Of a DNA stretch of 11,198 bases, positions 1 through 6,264 are shown in pieces; within the stretch, counting starts at the first letter, position 1; every line of letters starts with the position of its first letter. This stretch comes from an uncultured Bacilli bacterium. GTDB lineage: Bacteria > Bacillota_I > Bacilli_A > RF39 > UBA660. Under the pieces are notes generated by a model that saw only the letters and a list, made by a program, of their open reading frames with translations, ran no database searches and was not told where the DNA came from. The position numbers were made by a program, and so were the translations under genes. Location of the stretch: contig CAKPAQ010000014.1 of the NCBI GenBank assembly GCA_934133015.1, positions 1 through 11,198 of the forward strand. The letters run 5' to 3'.

Positions 1-153
1 AGGTACAAAAATAGTTTCTCCTTTATTTGAGTATTCTCTTTTGGTTTTAAAATTTAAAGTACCACTAATATAATCATTTATGACATGGCCATCTAAATTT
101 TCTGATACAACGTATAGTTTTTTCCATTCTTTATTACTTTCCATATTTATCAC
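1..153 (-). CDS. Partial hypothetical protein, tandem paralogue of its upstream neighbour (3' end beyond window)
   Basis: The function is not recognised. I translated this frame by hand. It is open from the start to the left window edge, so the C-terminus is missing. The product contains WKKLYVV near its N-terminus and ends at the edge with IFVP. Both match the N-terminal part of the adjacent gene (WKKLYVV and LFVP at similar spacing), so the two are tandem paralogues. At the DNA level, 107-127 is identical to 700-720. The GTG at 151-153 is chosen as start because AAAGGAG ends five bases before it. The ATG at 154-156 overlaps the upstream stop but is only two bases from that site, and the ATG at 142-144 is 14 bases away. 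All three are in frame. The SD lies in the last codons of the upstream gene, so the pair is probably cotranscribed and translationally coupled. Confidence 0.7.
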   Translation of the reverse strand, partial: MINMESNKEWKKLYVVSENLDGHVINDYISGTLNFKTKREYSNKGETIFVP

Positions 154-155
154 CA

Positions 156-755
156 TTACTCCTTTATAATCTTAGTTTTAACCATAGAATCTTTATTAAT
201 ATGTCCATCGTAATATGTATCATAGTAAGAATCAATAGATGGGTCTATATCAATATTTTCTATTATTGAACTTCTAAGTGTTTTTGTTATATTATTAACT
301 AATGTTTGATAATTTTCACTACTTTCTTTGGCTTTATCATCTAGTTTATAGTCTACAAGATAATGTGTTTTTTCTGGTATTGGATAGATTTTGATGGCTT
401 TATCGCCAATTGCTTCTAAAAAGTTACTTACATCTAAAGCTTTATTTTTGGTCTTTATCACACCAATACTAATAGTATCATAATCTCTTTCAATGCCTTC
501 TTTACTTTTATCAACCCATCTTATTATTCCAGTAGGATTACTATGTAATAATAAAATTTGGGAGTTTTGTAACGCAATATCATAATTATCTAATGGTACA
601 AAAAGATTTGTTTTCTTTTTTTCTGGTTCTATCTTTAATTTGATACCTAAATCATTTCTTATATGATTTTCTAAAAAAAGATAATCTTCGTTATTTTCAA
701 CAACGTATAGTTTTTTCCATACACGATGCCATTTAAAATTTAATTCTTTTTCCAT
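156..755 (-). CDS. Hypothetical protein, first of a tandem paralogous pair
   Basis: The function is not recognised. It encodes 199 residues with no signal peptide or membrane segment, so it is probably cytosolic. The product is charged, rich in Lys, Asp and Ile, with an aromatic start (WHRVWKKLYVV, about residues 9-19) and a Tyr/Asp-rich stretch near residues 175-183 (YYDTYYDGH). The start ATG follows AGGGGG at 760-765 with four intervening bases. A strong extended -10 promoter lies just upstream (779-808), so it can be transcribed independently of mutS, which ends 59 bases earlier. The next gene on the strand is a paralogue sharing the WKKLYVV motif. A phage, regulatory or lineage-specific role cannot be told apart from sequence alone. 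The coding call itself is solid, given its length, SD, promoter and conserved paralogue. Confidence 0.8.
   Translation of the reverse strand: MEKELNFKWHRVWKKLYVVENNEDYLFLENHIRNDLGIKLKIEPEKKKTNLFVPLDNYDIALQNSQILLLHSNPTGIIRWVDKSKEGIERDYDTISIGVIKTKNKALDVSNFLEAIGDKAIKIYPIPEKTHYLVDYKLDDKAKESSENYQTLVNNITKTLRSSIIENIDIDPSIDSYYDTYYDGHINKDSMVKTKIIKE
700..720. repeat. 21-bp direct repeat copy (other copy at 107-127) inside paralogous genes
   Basis: The 21 bases here are identical to 107-127. Both copies encode the minus-strand WKKLYVV segment near the N-termini of the two tandem genes. This is a remnant of gene duplication, or selection on that segment, and not a mobile repeat. Confidence 0.75.
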
Positions 756-778
756 AATACCCCCTAAAGTTATTTGCT

Positions 779-808
779 ATTATAACATGAATAGATGATA
801 ATAGTAAA
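779..808 (-). promoter_or_regulatory. Sigma-A-type promoter with extended -10 for the tandem paralogue pair
   Basis: On the minus strand the -35 is TTTACT (803-808), followed by an 18-bp spacer. The -10 is a perfect TATAAT (779-784) preceded by TGT, forming an extended -10. Transcription would start near 772, about 17 bases before the ATG. It lies just downstream of the mutS stop codon. Confidence 0.7.
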
Positions 809-814
809 GATAAT

Positions 815-3367
815 TTACTTTTTATTTTTAAGTTCCTGTTTTAAATCATATAAGAAGTTTAAAGCTTCTATTGGTGTAATTTCTAAAGGATTAATATCTT
901 CTAGCTTCTTTTCAATTATATTTTCTTTTTCTTCTTGTTCATTATCATAATCTAAAAATAGGCTTGTCTGAGTAAATGGTTGTTTTTTAATACTTTTATT
1001 TTCATATACACTAAGTATTTCGTTTGCTCTTTCAATTAAGCTGTTAGGAAGCTTAGCTAAGGATGCAACATGAATACCATAACTCTTATCAACGGCGCCA
1101 TTTTTAACTTTATGAAGGAAAGTGATACTACCTTTATCTTCAATAGCACTTACATGAACATTTTTTAAGTTTTTTAAATCAAGTGCTAAAGTAGTTAGTT
1201 CATGATAATGAGTTGAAAAAAGAGTTTTAGCTTTGATTTTGTCATGAATATATTCAAGTATTGCTTGAGCAAGACTCATACCATCATAGGTAGCTGTTCC
1301 TCTACCAAGTTCATCAAATAAAATTAAGCTGTTTTCAGTTGCTTCAGAAATAGCTATATTGGCTTCTTTCATCTCTACCATAAATGTACTTTCACCACTT
1401 ACTAAATCATCACTTGCTCCTATTCTGGTAAATATTTTATCAAAGATAGGAATTGTACAGCTTTTACATGGAACGAATGAACCAATTTGAGCCATTATTA
1501 TAATGATTGCTAATTGTCTCATATAAGTACTTTTACCAGCCATATTTGGACCTGTAATAAGTAAAATGTTAGTATCTTTTCCCATTATTATATCGTTAGC
1601 TACATAGTCTTTTTTACTAACTTTTTCTACAACAGGATGCCTACCATCTTTAATATTTACAATTCTTTCGTTGGTTAGTTCAGGTCTTATGTAACTATTT
1701 TCTTCAGCGACTATTGATAAAGCTACCATCATATCTACTTCAGCTAAAGTTTTAGAAATTATTTGAATATTAGTTATATATTTTTTAACTTCATCCCTAA
1801 TTGTCATGAATAATTGGTATTCCATATTAATTATTTTTTCTTCAGCACCTAAGATTATATCCTCTTTTTCTTTTAAAAGCGGAGTAATAAATCTTTCACA
1901 ATTAGCTAAAGTTTGTTTTCTAACATAACCAAATTCATCTTTTATATCTTTAATATTGCCTTTACTAACTTCAATATAATAACCGAAAACTTTATTGAAC
2001 CCAATCTTTAAGCTCTTGATACCAGTTTTTTCTTTTTCTTCATTTTCTAAAGCTAAAATAAAGTCTTTACTATTTTTTCTGATATTTTTAAGTTCATCTA
2101 ATTCATTATTATAGCCATCTTTTATTAATGATCCTTCTTTTAAAGTAATAGGTGCATCTTCGTTAATTGCTTTTTCAAGTAAATCATATAGATCTGTTAA
2201 TGTTTCTATGTTTTTATCGTATTTTAATTCAGCTAAAATATCATGGATATGTGGTAGAACTTTAAGCGAGTTTTTTAATTGAATTAAATCTCTAGCATTT
2301 AAATTACCATAACTAATTCTACTAGCTAATCTTTCTAAGTCATATACTTCGTTTAATTCATTCTTTAATTCTTCTTTTAGAATAAATTCAGTTAATAACT
2401 TTTCAATAATATTGTAACGTCTTTCAATTTCAACACGATCTGTTAGAGGACTTTCAATATTCATTTTTAAATATCTACTACCCATGGCCGTTTTAGTTTT
2501 ATCTAAAAGCCAAAGAAGGGAGTATGTTCTATCATGATTACGGATTGTTTCAGTTAATTCTAGATTCTTTTTAGTATGAATATCGAATAATAAATGCTTA
2601 CTTTCATCTACTATAGTTAATTTCTGTATATGAGATAAATTACCTTTTTTAGTTTCAAGTAAGTAGTTAAGTAAATGATAAAAACCAGTACTTAGACGTA
2701 TATCTTTTATATCTTCGCAAATATATTTATAGTCTTCTCCTTCGTAACAATTATCAACGATGGTAACTAAAATATTATAATTATCTCGTAAAATACTTAC
2801 AATATTACGATCTATTTTACTGTTTACAATACATTCTTTGATATTACGATTAACTACTTCTTTTATAATTTTATCTTGATCGTTTGGTACTATTAAAGCA
2901 TAGGAATATCCGGTTGAAATATCAATATAACTTAATACATAACAGTAATCAAAGTCATAAATACTACCTATATAATTATAGTCTTTAGAGTTTAGATTAT
3001 CATCAAGTCTAGTTCCTTTAGTTACTACTTGAATTACATCTCTTTCAACCATTCCTTTAGTTTCTTTAGGATCAGTTAATTGTTCACAAATAGCTACTTT
3101 GTATCCTTTATCAATTAATTTATCTAGGTAACTTTTATAAGCGTGATATGGAATACCACACATTGGAACACGTTCATCTAGACCACAGTTTTTACCAGTT
3201 AATGTTAATTCAAGCTCATGGCTACAAGTAGTAGCATCTTCAAAAAACATTTCGTAAAAGTCTCCTAATCTAAAGAAAATAATAGTATCTTCATATTTTT
3301 CTTTAATTTCTAGATATTGAAGCATCATAGGAGAAATTTTACTTTTATCTACTTCACTTCTTTTCAT
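815..3367 (-). CDS. mutS: DNA mismatch repair protein MutS
   Basis: MutS recognises base mismatches and small loops in newly replicated DNA and recruits MutL. The 850-residue product is normal length for the family. The N-terminal mismatch-binding motif GDFYEMFF is at residues 35-42, with Phe37 intercalating and Glu39 contacting the mispair in known MutS proteins. Connector, lever and clamp domains fill about 125-540. The ABC ATPase has Walker A GPNMAGKST (606-614), Walker B LILFDELGRGT with Asp685-Glu686, and the STHYHEL switch after it. QTSLF at 800-804 fits a beta-clamp binding motif. The ATG at 3365-3367 is chosen because AGGAGG lies at the right distance before it. A longer frame to 3412 begins with residues unlike MutS. 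The start overlaps the end of the upstream broken gene by 14 bases, suggesting one transcript. mutL, often next to mutS, is absent here. Confidence 0.98.
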   Translation of the reverse strand: MKRSEVDKSKISPMMLQYLEIKEKYEDTIIFFRLGDFYEMFFEDATTCSHELELTLTGKNCGLDERVPMCGIPYHAYKSYLDKLIDKGYKVAICEQLTDPKETKGMVERDVIQVVTKGTRLDDNLNSKDYNYIGSIYDFDYCYVLSYIDISTGYSYALIVPNDQDKIIKEVVNRNIKECIVNSKIDRNIVSILRDNYNILVTIVDNCYEGEDYKYICEDIKDIRLSTGFYHLLNYLLETKKGNLSHIQKLTIVDESKHLLFDIHTKKNLELTETIRNHDRTYSLLWLLDKTKTAMGSRYLKMNIESPLTDRVEIERRYNIIEKLLTEFILKEELKNELNEVYDLERLASRISYGNLNARDLIQLKNSLKVLPHIHDILAELKYDKNIETLTDLYDLLEKAINEDAPITLKEGSLIKDGYNNELDELKNIRKNSKDFILALENEEKEKTGIKSLKIGFNKVFGYYIEVSKGNIKDIKDEFGYVRKQTLANCERFITPLLKEKEDIILGAEEKIINMEYQLFMTIRDEVKKYITNIQIISKTLAEVDMMVALSIVAEENSYIRPELTNERIVNIKDGRHPVVEKVSKKDYVANDIIMGKDTNILLITGPNMAGKSTYMRQLAIIIIMAQIGSFVPCKSCTIPIFDKIFTRIGASDDLVSGESTFMVEMKEANIAISEATENSLILFDELGRGTATYDGMSLAQAILEYIHDKIKAKTLFSTHYHELTTLALDLKNLKNVHVSAIEDKGSITFLHKVKNGAVDKSYGIHVASLAKLPNSLIERANEILSVYENKSIKKQPFTQTSLFLDYDNEQEEKENIIEKKLEDINPLEITPIEALNFLYDLKQELKNKK

Positions 3368-3677
3368 TTTGTCCTCCTCTAAATTGAATAATTTTGGCTT
3401 TTTTAATAGCACCTGGTATTTTTTCAGAACTTGAATATAAATTATCTAAAAGTTTATTTAAACCATTAATTTTTTGGCTTTCTTCTTGCGATTTTAGTTT
3501 TTCTTTTTCTAATCGTTTAGTATCAACAAAATTATTAAAACTAACAAATGATTTATCAATATTATAATTACTAGCGTCATAATATTCATCTTCATCTGGC
3601 AGATATAAAGGTGATGCGAAATTACCATTATAGTCGATGTAACCATAAATATCAGCAAGATTAGTATTATATTGCAT
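3354..3677 (-). CDS. C-terminal fragment (107 aa) of the interrupted gene, alternative reading
   Basis: This is what an automatic caller would take as an independent gene, starting at the first in-frame Met after the TAA. No SD precedes that Met (A/T-rich AAAGAAATTTATTCT before it), and the frame is open for 104 codons upstream, so it is more likely the tail of the interrupted gene. Visible are DIYGYIDYNGNF, the acidic-aromatic DEDEYYDASNY and a charged helical stretch (EKEKLKSQEESQK). The final codons (FRGGQNEKK) contain the SD of mutS. Confidence 0.35.
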   Translation of the reverse strand: MQYNTNLADIYGYIDYNGNFASPLYLPDEDEYYDASNYNIDKSFVSFNNFVDTKRLEKEKLKSQEESQKINGLNKLLDNLYSSSEKIPGAIKKAKIIQFRGGQNEKK

Positions 3678-3989
3678 AGAATAAATTTCTTTTTTAAAAA
3701 GTATTAAAGATTCTTTTTTTTCTATATCAAAATTAATATATGTAAAAAATGGAGTTATGATTTTAGCTTCATCTGGCTCATATAACGCAATTTCAGTATG
3801 ACCATTACTACTTTTTTCAACGAACCAACAGGGTTCCTCTTTTATATTGAATAGTCTATAGTTTTCTACTTTATTACCTTTAAAATAGTTTGCAATTCTA
3901 TAATCACCTTTATCATCTTTTTGAACATGATATGATTCGTAGAAATTTGTTGTAAAATCATAGCGAATAAAACAATAATTTTTTTTAAC

Positions 3990-4196
3990 TTAAGTATAAA
4001 AGTATTCTGTTATAGGTACATCAGAAATAGGAATAACAGCTTGATGACATTGATTAAAAATGCCTTTATATTCTTTCTTATTATGTTGAAATGTTAACTC
4101 TATTAATTCATTAGTACCAGCAAGTAATGAACTTTTAGCTAATTTTAGTCCATAGCCTTCAATGTAATTGATATTTATTAGTTTCTTATTCAACAT
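3990..4196 (-). CDS. N-terminal fragment (68 aa) of the interrupted gene, the part translatable as it stands
   Basis: This is the only part of the interrupted gene with a normal start: ATG preceded by GGTGG four bases away and a promoter at 4228-4236. It would yield a 68-residue product ending EYFYT, rich in beta-type segments (GIFNQCHQAVIPISDV). In-frame upstream starts (ATG 4206-4208, TTG 4215-4217) are possible but less well placed. It may be a true small protein if the stop is genuine and old. The open continuation after the stop argues that it is a truncated product. Confidence 0.45.
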   Translation of the reverse strand: MLNKKLININYIEGYGLKLAKSSLLAGTNELIELTFQHNKKEYKGIFNQCHQAVIPISDVPITEYFYT

Positions 4197-4227
4197 ATTA
4201 CCACCCATTACTTTCAAAACATTAATT

Positions 4228-4236
4228 ATTATAACA
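4228..4236 (-). promoter_or_regulatory. Extended -10 promoter for the interrupted gene and mutS
   Basis: The minus strand reads TGTTATAAT, a perfect -10 hexamer (4228-4233) with the TGn extension. The -35 region is only T-rich (TTTCTT at 17-bp spacing). It lies just after the terminator of the protease gene, so it starts a new transcription unit that probably also serves mutS. Confidence 0.55.
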
Positions 4237-4246
4237 TTACAGTTAT

Positions 4247-4275
4247 AAAAAAGAAATGTTATTTCGACATTTCTT
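4247..4275 (-). terminator. Rho-independent terminator of the PDZ-Lon protease gene
   Basis: A perfect 9-bp inverted repeat (AAGAAATGT at 4251-4259 and its complement at 4267-4275) has a 7-base loop. On the minus strand it is followed by a T-rich run (CTTTTTTAT). The stem is AT-rich. The stop codon of the protease gene (4259-4261) falls at the stem-loop junction. Confidence 0.7.
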
Positions 4276-5278
4276 GTAGTTTTTTAAGTGCTTCATCAAA
4301 GGTTGAAACACCAATTATTTTTATTTTATAATTATTACTTTTTTGAAGTTTTATTGCTTCATTATAGTTTTCTCCATTTGGTACGATAAAAACATCTGCT
4401 TTACTATTAACAGCACCTTTTAATTTGTATTTAACGCCACCAATACTACCTACATTTCCATTTAAATCAATAGTACCAGTTCCAGCTATCTTTAGACCAT
4501 TAGTTATATCTTCTTCTACTAAATTATTATAAATTGATAAAGCAAGTAATAAGCCGCCTGATGGACCAGATTCATTATCAGAAAATTTTAAGGCTATTTT
4601 AGGATCTGTTTTATATTTATAACTTGCTTGGACTCCAATTCCGATTTGTTTAACATTTTCTTTTTCAATTACTTCACAAGTACCAGAATGTTTTTTATTA
4701 TTTCTAATATATTCAATATTAAGAACATCGCCAACATTATGGTTAGAAACAATATTTCTAATATCAGATAAATCACCTATATTAGTATTGTCAAGTTTAG
4801 TGATGATATCCCCTACTTGTAAATCTGTTTTACTATTTTCATCAATATAAATAATATAGTTATAAGTATCAGTTATTTCTATTTTTTTATTAGCTTTAGT
4901 ATAGCTAACACTAATTGCGTTAACATTAGCATCATTTAAAAAGATTTTATCTCTTTTGGTAACATCAGTATCGGTTTCTTTATTGTTTAAAGTGACATCT
5001 TCTTTAGGAGTAATATCCCAACTTGGTAAGATTTTAGCAAGAAGATAAGTTGGGATAGTAGCTTTAATTTCTGATACATAACATAAGTTAAAGCTACCTT
5101 TGCTTTTATAACTATTGGCTATTTCAATTTTATCATCTACATCAATTGTTCCACCACCACTATATATATAAAATGGAAGGGGGTATAAAGTTATAGCCAA
5201 TAATAAAAAGGAAAATGGCAATATAATGGAAATATCTTTAATAAAGTTTTTTGTTTTTTCATAAATTTTATTATGCAT
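4259..5278 (-). CDS. ylbL: Membrane-anchored PDZ-Lon (S16) serine protease, YlbL/SepM family
   Basis: This is a predicted cell-surface protease of the YlbL/SepM family. Known members process extracellular peptides (SepM, streptococcal competence signal) or degrade membrane-associated division inhibitors (YlbL). The 339 residues match the family length (about 340). One N-terminal membrane helix spans about residues 16-39, followed by YSGGG. A PDZ domain covers about 140-205 with LQVGDIITKLDN and the substrate loop. The C-terminal Lon protease domain carries Ser240 in ESGPSGGLLLAL and Lys285 in GGVKYKLKGA, the S16 catalytic dyad, 45 residues apart as expected. The start follows GAGG nine bases upstream. 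The gene is divergent from ylbJ, a pairing that echoes the ylbJ-K-L neighbourhood of Bacillus. It ends in its own hairpin terminator. The natural substrate here is unknown. Confidence 0.93.
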   Translation of the reverse strand: MHNKIYEKTKNFIKDISIILPFSFLLLAITLYPLPFYIYSGGGTIDVDDKIEIANSYKSKGSFNLCYVSEIKATIPTYLLAKILPSWDITPKEDVTLNNKETDTDVTKRDKIFLNDANVNAISVSYTKANKKIEITDTYNYIIYIDENSKTDLQVGDIITKLDNTNIGDLSDIRNIVSNHNVGDVLNIEYIRNNKKHSGTCEVIEKENVKQIGIGVQASYKYKTDPKIALKFSDNESGPSGGLLLALSIYNNLVEEDITNGLKIAGTGTIDLNGNVGSIGGVKYKLKGAVNSKADVFIVPNGENYNEAIKLQKSNNYKIKIIGVSTFDEALKKLQEMSK

Positions 5279-5297
5279 ATACTCATTCCTCTACTAA

Positions 5298-5306
5298 AGT
5301 ATAGCA
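5298..5306 (-). promoter_or_regulatory. Putative extended -10 promoter of the protease gene
   Basis: The minus strand reads TGCTATACT: a five-of-six -10 hexamer (5298-5303) with the TGn extension. No clear -35 is seen. It lies in the 44-bp divergent gap shared with ylbJ, about 20 bases before the protease start. Confidence 0.4.
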
Positions 5307-5322
5307 CGAAAGAAGCGTTTTT

Positions 5323-6264
5323 ATGAGAAAAAAATTATTAGTCAATGTAATTACTTGTCTACTTGTGACAATAACTTTTTGTATGATTTATTACTCAAAA
5401 GCTGTTATGGAAAGTGTTAGTTTTTCAATTTCTATTTGGATTGATAACTTGTTTCCATCACTATTTCCTTTTTTTATTGTTTCAAATTTATTATTAGAAT
5501 ATGGTTTTGTAGATAAAATTAGTAGATGGTTTAATAGGATAATGCCTAGTGTTTTTCATTTACCTAAAGAGGCTTGCTTTCCTTTTATTATAAGTATGTT
5601 TTCAGGCTTTCCTAGTGGAGCTAAATATACGAGTGAACTTGTTAAGTTAGGATATATAACACAAGATGAGGGAGCTAGATTGTTGACGTTTACTCATTAC
5701 TCTAATCCTTTATTTATATTAGGGTTTATTGCGACTATTATTTTTAATAATTTTAAAATAGGAATTATTATATTAGTCGCACATGTTTTTACTAATATAC
5801 TGGTTGGGATAATATTTAGAAAGAGAAAAAAATGTGATCTAAATAGAAAAATAATAAATATTAGTCATAAGAAAAGTACTACTTTCGGTAGTGCGTTACG
5901 AACTAGTATCTTTTCATCACTTGATACGATGTGTTTACTCTTAGGAATAGTTACTATATTTTTAATTTTAACTACTATTTTGAATGAAATTTTTAATTTT
6001 AATCCTCTTTTTAAAGTAGTGTTATCTGGCTTATTTGAAATGACTCAAGGAATTAAAGGATTAGCTATTTTAAATATACCTATAGTATTTAAAGTGATGA
6101 TGGCGACTTTCTTTATTTCTTTTGGTGGATTAAGTGTGCATATTCAAGTTTTGAGTATAATAGATGAGGCTAAAATAAAATACAAGTATTTTTTTCTAGC
6201 TAGAATTGTTCATTCTATCCTAGCAGCAATACTTGTATCTATTTTATATATGATATTTATTTAA
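5323..6264 (+). CDS. ylbJ: Sporulation integral membrane protein YlbJ-like (nucleoside-recognition/gate fold)
   Basis: This is a polytopic membrane protein of the YlbJ family. In Bacillus subtilis ylbJ is a mother-cell sporulation gene needed for resistant spores, and its transported substrate is not established. The 313 residues are almost entirely hydrophobic helices. Family signatures are FPSLFPFFIVSNLL (44-57), FSGFPSGAKYTSELV (93-107) and FTHYSNPLFILGF (123-135), with SFGGLSVHIQVLSII near the C-terminus. It appears shorter than the roughly 400-residue B. subtilis protein. The ATG is preceded by a weak purine stretch (GAAAGAAG). The gene is divergent from the PDZ-Lon protease and converges on the pilin gene, with both stop codons inside one TTAA at 6261-6264. 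Presence of YlbJ does not by itself prove sporulation, since relatives occur in non-spore-formers. Confidence 0.88.
   Translation: MRKKLLVNVITCLLVTITFCMIYYSKAVMESVSFSISIWIDNLFPSLFPFFIVSNLLLEYGFVDKISRWFNRIMPSVFHLPKEACFPFIISMFSGFPSGAKYTSELVKLGYITQDEGARLLTFTHYSNPLFILGFIATIIFNNFKIGIIILVAHVFTNILVGIIFRKRKKCDLNRKIINISHKKSTTFGSALRTSIFSSLDTMCLLLGIVTIFLILTTILNEIFNFNPLFKVVLSGLFEMTQGIKGLAILNIPIVFKVMMATFFISFGGLSVHIQVLSIIDEAKIKYKYFFLARIVHSILAAILVSILYMIFI

Larger units (their letters stand above)
3354..4196 (-). pseudogene. Hypothetical gene interrupted by an in-frame TAA at 3990-3992
   Basis: The function is not recognised. From the ATG at 4194-4196 the frame runs 68 codons to TAA (3990-3992), then stays open in the same frame for another 211 codons to a stop at 3354-3356. 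I translated the gap 3678-3989 by hand and found no stop, and no ATG, GTG or TTG in frame, so the second part has no obvious own start until Met at 3677, which lacks an SD. The simplest reading is one gene of about 280 codons broken by a single nonsense change. Assembly error or stop readthrough are alternatives. The protein would be soluble, with aromatic and Asp-rich stretches (DEDEYYDASNY) and a Lys/Glu/Gln-rich helical segment near its C-terminus. GGTGG precedes the ATG. Its last 14 bases overlap the mutS start and it supplies the mutS SD. Confidence 0.65.

Noticed and set aside
803..819. Small inverted repeat (AGTAAA/TTTACT) after mutS as a possible terminator
   Set aside because: It has only 6 AT-rich base pairs and no following T-run on the minus strand. 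It overlaps the -35 box of the next promoter.
3368..3412. N-terminal extension of mutS by 15 residues
   Set aside because: The extra residues do not resemble MutS and overlap the upstream gene. The ATG at 3365-3367 has an AGGAGG at ideal spacing.
3990..4020. Programmed frameshift at the A-run near the TAA
   Set aside because: The A-run lies after the stop, and the frame is the same on both sides, so no shift is needed or could bypass the stop.
5279..5322. Plus-strand promoter for ylbJ in the divergent gap
   Set aside because: TATAGC and TATACT-like boxes exist, but none has a -35 at 16-18 bp, so no specific promoter can be supported.
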